In this document: positions 1-12,268 of the stretch, piece by piece
Layout of the letters: each line of letters begins with the position of its first letter
Numbering within the stretch: position 1 is the first letter of the stretch
DNA from: Asterias rubens
Taxonomy: Eukaryota; Echinodermata; Asteroidea; Forcipulatida; Asteriidae
DNA: 64,000 bases
NCBI RefSeq assembly: GCF_902459465.1
Contig: NC_047063.1
Coordinates: 20,487,685 to 20,551,684, forward strand
Reading direction: 5' to 3'
The notes under the pieces: model-generated
Databases searched by the model: none
What the model was told of the DNA's origin: nothing
The model's input: the letters and a program-made list of their open reading frames with translations, nothing else
Translations under genes and position numbers: made by a program

Positions 1-2373
1 ATCGAAATTTTCAAAACATCGAAATTTTCGATATATATCGAAAATCCGATATTACGATATGATTATAAAAGTGACAATAAAGCAAATTGTTACAAATTAT
101 TATGTTTTGTAATGCAACCATGATGACAATATTGACTCTCTGACAAGTAAAACAATATAAATCAACGCACAAACACAGTGAGCAATTGTTCAATTTCCGT
201 ACAATTACCCTCCTACTGACTCCTTTGTACACCAACGCATACTACCCCACAGCAAATCATTAAAGACTAGGTATGAGCAAACACAGCTTCCCAAAATGGA
301 CACCGTATAAGAATCTAAACCTCTAAATAACCGTTTATATCTTCCACCAAATCTGTAACAGTCCCCCATCTTCATGCTATCTCTGATGACCAATCAGGTT
401 AACAACTAACGATGTTTGGATCCTCCAATTACAACCATCAAACATGCTTTTAATTCACATCCTGATAAAGTGTGCAACACGACTGGCATTAGCCCTTTCG
501 CACTTGGCTTCCAGCACTACGATGGCTGCCCATGCAGCAGCAGCAGCAGCACCACCATTGGGTCCTGCCAGTGACTCATATCATACAGATCATCATCCAA
601 TCTTTCTTCACCATCTTCCCTCCCAACGGGCCATCACCGTTAGCGGGACCGAACACTCTCAATACTACCTCAAATAGCCATCCCTACTGAGATATGATTC
701 ACTCACTGCAGTCATCCACACTCCCAAACTCTCTCTCCTTCTCTCTGTGTTTCCAGCCGAGAAGTGACTCATAGAAAGGGAGGATGTGCTGTCAAGATAT
801 CCAGGAGAGGGTACCCTCCTCTTTATTTATCTCCCTGGACTCATTCAGCCTCCGGGACTAATACCCCAACTCTTTTAGCTAGAATACCGTGTTGGTAAAT
901 CTAGGGCAACAACTTTGCCCTTAAATCTAGAGTAACAACTTTGCCCTTGAAATTCCTTTACATTGTAAGGGAAGTCTTTCAAGGAGACTTAAAAAAAAGG
1001 ATGCAAGTTTAGGACTGGAATTATCCACTTTCTGTGGTGGCTCAACCATTTTGAAAAATGCACTTAAATAAAAGATCTTGTACGGCCCATCAGAATATTT
1101 TGAAGGTGCACCACGACCAAGACCAGAGTTGTCAGATATTGCAACCTCAGTGTTAATTTCACGTCTGCCACTTAATCAATCATACAGCTATTTCAGCTTC
1201 TTCTCCAGCTCAAAATAATCCAATGTACGAAAGTCGCGAGTAAAATTATATTGCACCAAGACATCACACAGCTTTGAGCAAAACCTACTTCAAGGTCATT
1301 AACCCTCTTCAAAGAGCACTGACTGATGTTGAGGTCAAAGGTTAAATGTTGTTTGATCTCTCTGAACCCAGCCAAGGTGAGTGGGACCACATATACTTGT
1401 AACACAGACTCACTTAAATATACTGGGAAACTTTTCTGTCAAACACAAACACTGAAAGTGTCCACAATGTCATCTTCTGTTTGCTTAAGACTGAAGGATT
1501 CTTTAAGATACACAGAAGATGTCAACATTTTCCGAAAAGTAAAACAATCCCAGAGTGAGTTTAGGCCTGAAAACAGACAGACCTCTTCACAAACTAATCA
1601 CAGATAAGCAAAATTTTCAAGCCGATATGCAAACAAAATGTCCTAAACCAAACAAAGAAAAAAAAAACACAGACCCACTTCACAAAATAACGCTAAAAGA
1701 AATCAGTCGTGTGTCAATATATACAGCAAGACCAGACGATGAATACTAGGCCTACCAAGCCTCAGAAATGATTTTGTGGCTTTAAACCTACGAATAGTTT
1801 CTGAAATAAGTAATAAAAGAACAAGAGTACAACATTGATTATAAAGAAGTATACTGTACATAGTTATAAAAGGCTGGCAACACTGGGAGACTCTATGAGA
1901 AATTCCTGGTAGTTTTCACAAGGTTGGGGGGTGGGGGGGATAAGTCAACTTATCTCTAAGGTCAGACTTGAAGGTTATTAAGGAAATATTTGTTTGATTT
2001 ATTAAAAAATACTTATTGCTATAAAATTAAGACATAAATCTGATAATCAACTCATCCACTTAGTTTTCTTTTTGCGTAGCTTTAATTTAAACATCAGTTG
2101 ACGTGCATGGCTGGAATAATACCCAGGCCATGAAGGCCAATTGCTTCTTTTGCCCCTTGTCTTGAACTTTGTGCCATTTAAAATATTTCCCAATTGAAGA
2201 TTTTCCATTGGTAGTACATAACTCTGCAAATTTAAAATGATCCTGCTCTCTCTAATTTGACATTCCAGGCCAAAATACAATGTATCACCTGAGCTTTCGT
2301 AATTTACTTGTGTGTGTTTTTTTAACAAGTAAACTTTTTTCAAAAGTGTACTTTGACCTAAGTTCAGTGTCCT

Positions 2374-2610
2374 GGGGCCAATTTCATAGAGCTGCTAAGC
2401 ACAAAAGTTTTCTTAGCATGGAATTTTTAGCTTGATAAAAACAGGATTTTCAACCAAACTTCCATGTGATTTTCAGGACAAGCAAACAACAGCCGAATAC
2501 CTGTAACAAGCAATTGTGCAACAAATGAAAACCTGGTTGAAAATCCTGTTTTTATCAAGGAAGAAATTTCATGCTAAGCAAATTTTTGTGCTAAGTAGCT
2601 AAAGGGCCCT
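2374..2610. mobile_element. GGGCCC-ended miniature inverted-repeat element, copy 1
   Basis: The ends read inward as GGGGCCAATTTCATAGAGC and, on the other strand, CCAGGGCCCTTTAGCT. The body is palindromic: AAACAGGATTTTCAACCA near 2440 is matched by TGGTTGAAAATCCTGTTT near 2531. A closely similar element lies at 25050-25294. It is non-coding and non-autonomous. Confidence 0.75.
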
Positions 2611-3766
2611 GGCGCTAGGACCTGAGGCACATTTACAATGTAATATTGTTCAAAGCTACTCCTTAACTCGAACAGTGCTTGCAATGTTCGAGTATTAAGC
2701 ATGAGAGGGGATGAGCACACAGTGTAAACTGAACCAGCTAAATCTTACGGGACCGCAACCAAAGCCTGTTTACCTTGAAAGACAGGTACCCACTATATAA
2801 TACAGGGGACCAGTTTAAGAACCACGTCACAATCACACATCCCTTATGAGGTTTCACTTCTTGACAAAAGGAAACCGTCCAAGAAAATTCACAATGCCAA
2901 CTCTTATAAAAAAAAAAAAGAGGGAGGGGGGTACACCCATGATGAATAATTTCTGTTTAGGTACGCTTTTATCGATCATCGACTGAAGCTTGTTAATATT
3001 GCCCGGAAGCCTTTTTTATAACGGCCGACTATTGTAGTGAGCTTTTTTCATTTATAGATGAGCTTTTGTTGTGAGATTATAAACCAAGTTTGCAATGGAG
3101 GGGGGTGGAACATATTCATGAAAAATATACAAGCATTCTTGGCATTATTCAACCTTTGAGTGTTTGTTATCTAACGGTTTTTAGTTGAGTTGAATAATTA
3201 TTGTAAGTGAAATGTGTTTGACTCTATTTAAAAGCTTTGATAAAAAAAATTCTACTTTTATTCTGAAACCTACTCACGGGCTTTAAAGTTATCCCTATAT
3301 TTACTGTTCTATGTGTACGTTGTACTGTATTCATCTTTTATTTCACAACCAGTTCTGTCGAAGCTAACTCACACTTTACACTTGTTAGTTTTTGGTCTGT
3401 CTGAGCATACGATTCACATTATTGCTTTTCTGGCTATGGTCTCAAATTTTCAATTATCCTTCCATTGCACATTTTGATGGTTATGATGTTTTTTTTTCTG
3501 ACGCAATGGAAACAAAATGTCCTGAAATGAAGTGAAACTAAATGCCTAGCAATCATTCCATGAATACCAAGGCTGCAATGTCAAGAAGACCATGGCCTAT
3601 TTCTTAAACCTTTATCACGCTGTCACCGCCTTGGTCATGTTCCCTGTTTCCAATAACAGTCATTGAACATGGCACCAGACTATTGTCCAGCCTCAGTTTG
3701 GTTACAATGCGATGGAATGGAGTAAAATCAAGATGATCACACAGTGATAAAGGTCTATTGCTATAA

Positions 3767-3910
3767 TGGGAGACTTTTGGGTCGCTTGGTGGCAGCAGAC
3801 TTACCAGGTAAAATCCATTGTTCTCTGTCATGTGCGCACGCTCGGAACTACGTAAACAATGGGAGTTTACCTGGTAAGTCTGCTGCCACCTAGCGTCCCA
3901 AAGTCTCCCA
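3767..3910. mobile_element. 144-bp near-perfect inverted repeat (MITE-like)
   Basis: Two arms of about 55 bases face each other around a short centre. The left arm begins TGGGAGACTTTTGGG and contains GGTGGCAGCAGACTTACC. The right arm contains GGTAAGTCTGCTGCCACC and ends CCCAAAGTCTCCCA. Degenerate related sequence is present near 18372-18495 (CTGCTGCCACCTAGCGTACC). Confidence 0.75.
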
Positions 3911-4844
3911 TCGTCTTAGCCGTGGTCTCCCCATGAAGTTTCCTATGTTAATAGGATTTTTGAATGGAAACTTGTGCCATTTGCAATAATTATACCAGCC
4001 TCGACCCAGCCCATCATTTTGAAGTTTTATTTATAATAAAACAAAATTAAACATTGTAACTTCCAATTTCATTAAAAAACAAAATGCTTTTTTTAAAATA
4101 TTTTTTGTAATATTATTATTTATCATTATTAATTTATTTATTTATTGTTATTTTTTTTTGTGGGGGGGGGGGGGGGGTCGATGTAAAACAAAACCTGATA
4201 AAAATGCAGTAACTTAAGCTTTTAGACCACCGAGCATTGTGCGGCTTCAATATCAGAGTATTCCTACAGAACCAAGATCCCCACAGCAGGGTGCCAGAGT
4301 TAGAGGCAATTCCTTTCTCTGACAATGCATCCAAGGTTTCGTACTGCATGCTGTACACTGTAATGTGCCACCACATTAGCTTTCACTTTCGGAACAAGTT
4401 TTTCTTTCCTTTATAATCTCAAATAATAAAAGCTCAGAAAAATCGTTGCTCTAGAACTACAAATCTAGTTAAAAAACATGTTCGCAGCATGTAGTGCCAA
4501 TTTAACTGCCATCAAAAAGTTGTTTTCAATTTATGTCTACAGACACTGTGTTAAGCTCGGTTCATACTTCCTGCGAGTGAGAATGCGATCAACGTAGTGA
4601 AAACAGAGCTGTGACGTCAAATTTGCTGCGCACCAAGTATTTGTAGGTAGTTAGTATTCTCCAGGCTTTAGTGTATTTCTTTGTCATAATTAGAATATTG
4701 TGAATGAATTGTGAATGGATCTGTTTAAAAACAGGAGAGAAATTACATTTGCCCTACAATGGATTTTAAAGCTTGCTTCTATGACTATGTAGGTTGGTTT
4801 CCCCTCTTCGTAGCTGGTTGACAGCCTCTTTGTTCTGTCTTTTT

Positions 4845-4925
4845 TCCTTCGGACTCTAAACGTATTGTATCCTTGGCAATGTGGCGCTTTATAAATACAG
4901 TTATTATCATTCTTGGTATTCAAAA
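4845..4925 (+). mobile_element. Non-LTR retrotransposon 3' tail fragment
   Basis: The motif GTGGCGCTTTATAAATACAG followed by TTATTATCATT is the kind of 3' terminus seen on several invertebrate LINEs and their SINE partners. Similar tails occur near 26421-26470, 32405-32465 and 58330-58375. No coding sequence is retained here. Confidence 0.4.
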
Positions 4926-5140
4926 AAAATGTGGGGTAAAGCTGCCAGCAAACGTTTTGTCTTACAAATGTCAAAGTGTGTGACCAAAATGCTTCAGGAC
5001 AATCCAATTTTGTATTTGCTAAGTTCTTTTGCATCGAATGAAAGAGGTTATTATTATTAAGTTAACACAAGAGATGATGAGGTTTAAGGCAAATTATGGA
5101 GAACAATATTGCAAATCAGTTACATATTTTCCCCTCAAAA

Positions 5141-5192
5141 ATTCAATTTAAGATCTAATCTTAAACGTTCAATTTAAGATCTAATCTTAAAC
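5141..5192. repeat. Tandem duplication of a 26-bp partly palindromic unit
   Basis: Two exact copies of a 26-base unit containing AATTTAAGATCTAATCTT lie end to end. Each unit can form a short hairpin (AAGATctaATCTT). Confidence 0.8.
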
Positions 5193-6040
5193 GTCTAAAA
5201 AGCCAAATCATACTTTTTTCCCCAAATGTAATGAAAAAAAATTGTTTCTTGAGATGAAACAATGTTTTACAATAATATTTATAAAACATATAAAATTATA
5301 AACAATAATTAATAAAAATGACATTTACATTTCCAACAATGACATTTCTCATAATGAATTGGTTTCAGGTAATTTAACACCTCCTTACAGTTTAAGGATA
5401 AATGAGATTTGCATAATAAGGTCAGACCACTCGGAATTATTTCACCCCAGTCCCTTCAGACAAAACCCAACACAACTGTCAAAAACCACAGGCCATGGTT
5501 TCCACGAGGCGATTGCGGTCAGCCAATTTAGGAAGCGCCAAATTGCTCTCCCAAAACCGCAAGAATTCCTGCACACCGCTCTGCTAAATTCGCGGCAACT
5601 GGTTACTTGAGTTCTATTTGCACCTAATCAAGGTTTGTTTATAAACAAGGAAAGTCAATATCTGTTGTTTTCCCCGCGAGTTTTGATCGGACATGATTGT
5701 TGTTGAGTATGAAAACAAAACGAAAAAGGAGCAGCAGAAAACACGTGCACACTGGACGTAGCGATCAACATTACACAGTGACTGTAGTTGTGTTATGGAA
5801 AACGGCACACACACACACACAGCAAACAAAAGCAACGTACATGTAAATGGCCGAAGCACAAAGCATGTGCGTAGCTTTGCTTCATGTGTGCACTATACAC
5901 ACACACCATACCACAAATCAAAACAAAGCAAGGGACGCGTAGTAAACCGCGGCATTTTCACGTCCCTAGTCTCTCGAAACATGTTCGTAATGACGCGAAT
6001 AACAGCCTCTAAAATGTACTAAAACCTATAAGGTACTCAC

Positions 6041-6491
6041 CGATAGCTACTGGAGGCGTGAACCATGCTTTAGGTGGAGGTGTTCCTTTATTATGGATGT
6101 GAGACAAAACTTGGTAGGCTGTATTCCGGGCTTGGTTTTGTGACTTAATCCAATCTTGTATGCGTCCTTTTTCTAAACTCCCGCAAAAATACACGATTAA
6201 TTTGATGTTGTTGCTTCGGCATGCACGGGCGAGATTGTCCACAAAGTGGAACATGTTATTCCATTCTCCACCGCATACCCAGTCCGTGAAACTACCGCCA
6301 TAAAGACGGTGAAGACAGCTTTCTGCATCCACCAGGAGAAACAGGGGGTTTTGACCCACCAGGGCCCGACCGCGTCGGCCGGGGCCAGCGCTCTGTTGCA
6401 GACGCTTTCTCGCAAGTTGTCCGAGATCGACTCTTTCGCATGCCTGCGGGCAAATCCGCTCAATATACTCCAAAAATCCCGTAAAACCCAT
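6041..6491 (-). CDS. FAM120A/B/C-like protein (constitutive coactivator of PPAR-gamma-like), first coding exon, partial gene
   Basis: The exon encodes residues 1-150 and ends in codon phase 1 at a consensus donor (ATCG then GTGAGT, donor at 6040-6039). It opens MGFTGFLEYIERICP and carries LLVDAESCLHRLYGG (residues 52-66) and GTPPPKAWFTPP (residues 136-147). These are hallmark segments of the FAM120 family, whose N-terminal half resembles an XPG/FEN1-type nuclease fold. Family members are scaffold and RNA-binding proteins (FAM120A) or nuclear-receptor coactivators (FAM120B). I cannot tell which vertebrate paralogue this matches. The start is the first ATG and gives the family's MGxxGFxxYIE opening. 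I searched 1-6000 on the minus strand for the next exon (expected region around EDHH and YDSDYAL) and found none, so the remainder probably lies off the left edge. Confidence 0.88.
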
Positions 6492-8038
6492 CGTCCCGGG
6501 TCATGAGAAAGCAATCGTGGATCAAGAAGACATGGGAGAGGAAAAATTCCCTTCCAAAAATGACAGTTGTGCAAAATAATTGCACTATCAAATCCGAGGA
6601 ATGTTTGGGTCTTTCAGATCCCCGCCATGTGCTCTGAACCTCTAACAAAAGCACCAGTACGCATGCCTAGATCCATTAAACACAGTATTATGGGTAGCGT
6701 CGCTTTAGAGGGCTCTTTTATAGCCCAAGTGGGAGTGCTATAGCGCAATATTTTGCTTTTCTCGGCCATTTTTGGGCTATCTACCGTGAATTTTGACGCA
6801 GTTTTTTTGAATCATTTTTAGCGTGCTTGCCATCGATGTCAAAGCATGGCCACTACTTCCACAATGCATTTCTAGGTTCTCTGTTTTGTTGGTGCATTAG
6901 CTCATCGTTGCTTGTAGTATGTGCAGGTTGTTTTGACTGCATGCAATATTCACATGAGTCAGAGTTTGTCACGAGTATGACATTCTTATTTATGTTTTTC
7001 CCCCCTTCGATATTGTGTGTGTGATGGCTACAGAACCAAAATTAGGAGGTCTGTACGTAATTTTATATAGGCCTACAAACATGAGTGAGTCAACTTCAGA
7101 GTGTGGGACGGCCTCGGCGGTGGGGGTCCTACGAAAAAAATGGAAGCTTAGGTCGGGCGGGGCTTCGATATGTGGGGGTGCATGGAGGAAAATCCCCCCC
7201 CCCCCCCTCCATGGCTGGGACAGGGATCTTAACAGTTTTGAAGAAAAAGAAAAAACGTTGAAACAAAAAGGAATTACTTATGCGGTGAGAGCCCAAATAT
7301 AGTTAGTGATACATAATTTGATCCTGTGTTTTGGGGCAAAGTTTTTTTGCAGACCTTTTTTTTTTTTGGGGGGGGGGGGGGTGGGGGAGGGGGTTTCTTT
7401 TGATATATAAATGTTTAATATTTATTTCTTGTTCTTGTTCTCATATCTTGGGGATATAGGGGGCAAGGGTCTCAATCTGAGGAGAGCAGGGCTACTCAAA
7501 AAGTCGCCACCGCTAGAACTTTTATTCCCAAAACATTGTTTGTAAGGCGGGGGGGGGGGGGGGGTGGCAGCTCTTAAATAAAAACATGTCAATTTTACAA
7601 ACTGCGTTTTGGGTTTCGTTTTTCTACTCAAATTTATTTGTTTTCTTTTTACATGCTACAGCTGCTGCACATTTACTCGCCATCGAGATCATTAACCCGT
7701 CCAATCTGACTGAAGGGCGCCACCGTACGTCTTCGGCGCAGTTAGTTTTTACGCTAATGTAGCCGGTAGCTGACTTTTTGGGGGATCGGGATTTGGGAGC
7801 CGTTGTTCTACCATCACTATCTTCAGACCGTGTAAGTACAAAAAGTAGCCAAACCCTGCAATTGGGATGGTGGATTTAATTGCCCCCCCCCCCCAAACAG
7901 TTCTTTTCAAGGAAAGCCAATTAATTAAATCATTAATTTATTTGGTAAAACTGGGCTTGTGAGTGAATCGTGGGTCAGATGCCAAGCGGTAAAGTTGTTT
8001 TTTTTTGCTCAGAAAGTTTCCTAGAACTATTGATAAAA

Positions 8039-8405
8039 AAGGCAGTAGACGGGTAGTTACTCAACATAATTATTAGCATTAAACCTTACTTCGTAAAGAG
8101 TAATGGGGAGAGGTTGATAGTATAAAACATTTTGAGGAACGGCTCCCTCTGAATTAACGTATTTTTAGTAAAAGAAGTAATTTTCCACGAATTTGATTTC
8201 GATACATCAGAATTAGATTTTGAAGTCTCGAAATCAAGCACACACCTTCGCGTGAAAATGATGATTTTGTTTTCTTTCATTATTATATCTCACAACTTCG
8301 ACGGCCAATTGAGCTCAAATTTTCACATGTTTTTTTGTTTATGCATATTAATTTTTTTATGTTGAGATACACCAAGTGAGAAGACTGGTCTTTGATATGA
8401 ACAAC
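8039..8405 (+). mobile_element. TTAA-type MITE family A, degenerate copy
   Basis: It shares the family core: GTAATGGGGAGAGGTTGATA, then GGCTCCCTCTGAA, GTAATTTTCCACGAATTTGA, then GAGCTCAAATTTTCACA and ACACCAAGTGAGAAGAC. The terminal inverted repeats are decayed, so this is an old copy. Confidence 0.75.
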
Positions 8406-8822
8406 AAATAAAATTATTTAAACTACTAAACTTTTTCTGGGTTAAATGCTGATTGTGGGGAAGTTTCCGATCGTAGCATAGGTCAAAACTCAGAATTCAG
8501 AACTGCATAAATTCACAATCTTTTCTGTATACATTACCGAAGACCAAATGATTGTATAATGACAACTTAATAAACTATATAACAAACTGAACAAATACAT
8601 TTAAATTGTAATATTTATTGTACACATTACATATTTTCTATAGTCCATCAGTTGGCAATTATTTCACATTAATTATAACATAAATAGCTTAATCTTAATT
8701 TGTAAGGTAAAGATTATAGGAATGAAAACAGTTACTGAACGCTCACTGTTTAACAATACAGGTCCCTAAAAGATGTGTTTCTGCCGTCACCATCAACATT
8801 ACACTAATTTGGAGACCCATAC

Positions 8823-9113
8823 TTAAAGCCATTAGACACTTTCGGTAAACAGTGTTGTCCAAGTCCCACACTTCGTGTATCACAACTTATATATAAAAAA
8901 ACAAACCTGTGAAAATTTAGGCTCAATCGGTCATCGGAGTCAGGAGAAAAATAACGGGAAAACCCACTCTTGTTTCCGCGCGTTTCGCCGTGTCATGACA
9001 TGTGTTTAAAATAAAGAAAAGTCTTTCACCATTACCTTCTGTAAACCCTGTAAATTATTTGTAAATCTGTGAACCTTTCTTGATTCTGTACCGAAAGGGT
9101 CCAATGGCTTTAA
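8823..9113 (+). mobile_element. TTAA-type MITE family B, copy 1
   Basis: Ends are TTAAAGCCATTAGACACTTT and, inverted, TTAAAGCCATTGGACCCTTT. The inside has CCAAGTCCCACACTTCGTG and CGCGTTTCGCCGTGTCATGA. It is the same element as 57562-57936. It is non-coding, and the flanking TTAA indicates a TTAA-duplicating transposase supplied in trans. Confidence 0.85.
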
Positions 9114-9416
9114 TTTATTTCGATTGCCATTATAATAACCGAAACTTTCAACAAAATCCATGACAAAACATTATTTTGTTCCCCCACTGAATCACTTATA
9201 GTTGTTTTCACAGGTTGTCATTATGAAAACTATAACAGACGATGAAAAAAAAAAAACACTAATCATGTTTAGAATTTCTTCATTGACGTCAATTACACAA
9301 TCTTTTACATCTTAAAGTCCAAATTCAATGCGATATTTTGTAGAGTAACAAGACGTTAAATAAAAACAATTATTTGTTGATGTCAGAGTACGTACCAGAG
9401 CTTGGGTCTGGTGAAC

Positions 9417-9630
9417 TAGCTACATACCTTTCTTTTGTTGATAAACAAACCGCCTTGGTTGGCATGGTCGGCCGAATGTTAGTAAAACACTAAATCGTAA
9501 AAACAGATGTTTTAACAAAATTTAACATTTTCTGCAAACTTTCAATTAAATAAAATACCTCTCATAATTAGTTGTTTTGTTTTAAACAAAATCAACAAAT
9601 TTTGTTACATTGTTACAACAAATAACAATC
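9417..9630 (-). repeat. Host repeat shared in inverted orientation with 57530-58090; empty site for MITE family B
   Basis: The reverse complement of this stretch matches 57945-58090 closely (for example CTTTCTTTTGTTGATAAACA and AATTAAATAAAATACCTCTC). It continues on the far side of the MITE into 57530-57561. Here the sequence runs through GTTTAAAAC without an insertion. Confidence 0.8.
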
Positions 9631-9842
9631 GTTTCTTGATTAATTTGCACTTTGGGCTTTCCATATTTTTTTTTCCAATCTGGGTTGGCAAAAACTCGGG
9701 CTGTGACGTTGCAAACGAAAGGTTTGAGACCTTTGTCATGCTGTCTCCATCTTGGTTATGTTCCTCGTATCGAATAAAAATAATGAATGCTAATAAGTCA
9801 TTTTTGAAAATAGGAACCAGACTATTTAATTTTTCGGATTAG

Positions 9843-9976
9843 TAAGGCCGTGTCCGAAACGACGACTTCGGCTACAGCTACGTCTAGATCAGCGCGTCTG
9901 TCAGTGTTGAAGAATAGCAGACGCGCGCGATCTAGCCGTAGCTGTAGCCGAAGTCGCCGTTTCGGACACGGCCTTA
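9843..9976. mobile_element. 134-bp hairpin element (near-perfect inverted repeat)
   Basis: The left arm TAAGGCCGTGTCCGAAACG with TTCGGCTACAGCTACG is mirrored by CGTAGCTGTAGCCGAA with CGTTTCGGACACGGCCTTA. Only about 35 bases separate the arms. It is a self-complementary non-autonomous element. Confidence 0.85.
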
Positions 9977-10098
9977 CATTGATATTAATGGGAGAAATAT
10001 AAAGATGATGGCCACACCGTGAGGAAGGTCCTTAGACCACTCGGCCACGACACGATTATTTAGTTATTTCAGAGTGTTTGAATTTCAGAAATTTAATT

Positions 10099-10488
10099 TA
10101 AAGACAATGGACACTATTGGTAATTGTCAAAGACTATAGCCTCCACAGTTGATGTATCTCAACATACGCATAAAGTAACAAACCTGTGAAAATTTGAGCT
10201 CAATCGGTCATCGAACTTGCGAGATAATAATGAAAGAAAAAAACACCCTTGTCACACGAAGTTGTGTGCGTTTAAATGCTTGATTTCGAGACCTCGAGTT
10301 CTAAGTCTGAGGTCTCGAAATCAACTTTGTGGAAAATTACTTCTTTCTCGAAAACTATGGCACTTCAGAGGGAGCTGTTTCTCACAATGTTTTATACTAC
10401 CAACAGCTCTCCCCATTACTCGTCACCAAGAAAGGTTTTATGCTAATAATTATTTTGAGTAACTACCAATAGTGTCCACTGCATTTAA
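10099..10488 (-). mobile_element. TTAA-type MITE family A, reverse orientation
   Basis: Flanked by TTTAA/TTTAAA. The ends are AGACAATGGACACTATTGG and, inverted, ATGCAGTGGACACTATTGG. The internal 15-bp palindrome arm GATTTCGAGACCTCG and its mate GAGGTCTCGAAATC are both present. Confidence 0.85.
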
Positions 10489-11609
10489 AAATAATTTTAA
10501 AAGCAATATCAAGTTATCATATTGTTTGTATACCAAACTGTTGTGATTGTTTTTGATGTCGTCTTGTTATTGAATTATTGAACGAAATATAAATATTGTT
10601 CATGTTTTGTGTTCTAATCAAAATCAAAACTAAAACAATCATGTTTTTTTTATTAACTCACCATCCTCACTCGGTTACGTCTGCGCCATAGCAAAAACAA
10701 AAAAGAGAAAAAAGTGCATGACCTACGATTTTTAAAATGATTTGTTTTTTCAGAATTTTAATTAATGCACTGCTGTACTTTAAAAATAAAATGTAAAAAA
10801 AAAGCGTTAATAATTTTAAAAGGTATTATGACATAACAAAGGATTAGTGATAATTATTATGTGTATTTCAGTCTTTATCCGATAATTCTTCCGTTATCTT
10901 TCTTTTTTAAAAGTTAAGATTAGTTCATTTTTAAAAGCCCGTGATCACATTAAAAAAGCCAACTGTGATTATTTCCATTTTTATTTGAAAGCAGTCAAAA
11001 AGCTCGTCATCTTATGCTCTGGTCGAGAATTTTTAGATCCATAAATGGGAAAAAAGAAAAAAAGAATAGAACAACGAACATTTTAAGCACAGTGTCTCCC
11101 TTTAATAGTACGCGTAACATAAAAAACTAAATTACATGTACATTAAATAAATAGATTTTGTTCTTACTGTACATATCTATAATAATTTGCGCATCTTCAA
11201 CAACAGAGAAAGCATAAGTTTACAGTTCCACGAAGTCCACTATTCACAACCGACGCAACTCTCAGCTCCCTATAGCGATGCGTCCAAAGAATAGTATTGT
11301 GAACAAAGTCAGTCCAATCACATAATTATTTCGAAATTCAGCAATACCCTAGACTTGATGAAGTCGTTAGCGCTGCAGTTTACTAACACATTCTGCCGTT
11401 CATGCAGCAGTCACACAGTGTGATCATACATTCAAACAACGGTCATTGTTAATTGCGACTGACTCATACATACTGGGATCGATGGTGTGTGTATCCATAT
11501 CCCCGTAACTACAACGCGCTTAACAATTACCGACTTGATTTCAAGACTAGCAATACCCCCTGCTCATTATTCTGGTTGAGAAGCCAATTAAGGGGTCCCG
11601 GGAAAAGTG

Positions 11610-12015
11610 AACTTAATCACTGTACTAGCCAAGACCCAACTCTTTTGTTTGAAACTGCTTATTTCGTATTATTTTGCTTATTTTATAGTTGCTGTTTATC
11701 TTTCTCTCTTTGTATAACTTGTTTTTATTGTTCTCTTTATGCGCTTAAATCCTTTTTTACATTGGGCGCTTTAAAATTAATATCTTTACTGTTTTATTAT
11801 TAAGACAATAAAAGAAGTTTCAGTTTGAAATTTTGGAGGAAAACCCAAGATAATTATTTCAGATAAAACCCACTCATTCTATGAACCGAAATCCCAATCA
11901 ACGTATAGTGGGATTCGAACCGGGGTCCCAGTGGTGGAGGGTGAGGAGGTAACCACTCCATCCCAAAACATGAATTTACCCACCCCTTTTTGTAAATTGC
12001 AAGACCCGACCTCTT
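11610..12015 (-). mobile_element. tRNA-derived SINE, interrupted by a LINE-like 3' end
   Basis: On the minus strand GGTTCGAATCC (about 11893-11903) is a good RNA polymerase III B box, and a tRNA-like segment precedes it. The body segment AGTTTCAGTTTGAA then GAGGAAAACCC and AATTATT recurs at 52880-52935. The AT-rich stretch about 11640-11815, ending in AATAAAAGAAG, looks like an inserted LINE tail. Confidence 0.5.
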
Positions 12016-12268
12016 ACACTGCAGAAATCTGGGTGTTAAAATTGACACCTCTGGTGTTGTCATGACAGAGAATCAACATCATAGGCTGTTACCAAAAACA
12101 CCAATGTAATTTTTTTTTTAAAGAAATTTGTGTAATTTCACCGTCCTATTTTGTATTCATTCGTTGTTATCTATTATGTGACAACACCCAAAGTGTTAAT
12201 TGAACACCTCAGTTTGTACAGTGTAGGGAAGCACTATTTTGACGAGCTTGTCAATTCAAGAGTCTCTA

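Larger units (their letters stand above)
1..6040. other. Probable intron 1 of the FAM120-like gene; repeats only
   Basis: No convincing exon was seen on either strand. The stretch holds a GGGCCC-ended inverted-repeat element, a 144-bp inverted repeat, a LINE-type tail near 4860-4920, a duplicated 26-mer near 5141-5192 and a long G run near 4160. A CAG/GCA run at 533-551 makes a short Ala-rich open frame on plus (444-677), which I do not consider a gene. Confidence 0.5.
6492..12268. other. Intergenic spacer between the FAM120-like and SLC37A3 genes
   Basis: The promoter side of the FAM120-like gene (6492-6800) is not marked by a clear TATA box. No exon was recognised in the rest. It contains poly-G/poly-C tracts (7190-7208, 7364-7381, 7551-7564), three TTAA-targeting miniature transposons, a 134-bp hairpin element and a tRNA-derived SINE broken by what looks like a LINE 3' end. 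Confidence 0.6.
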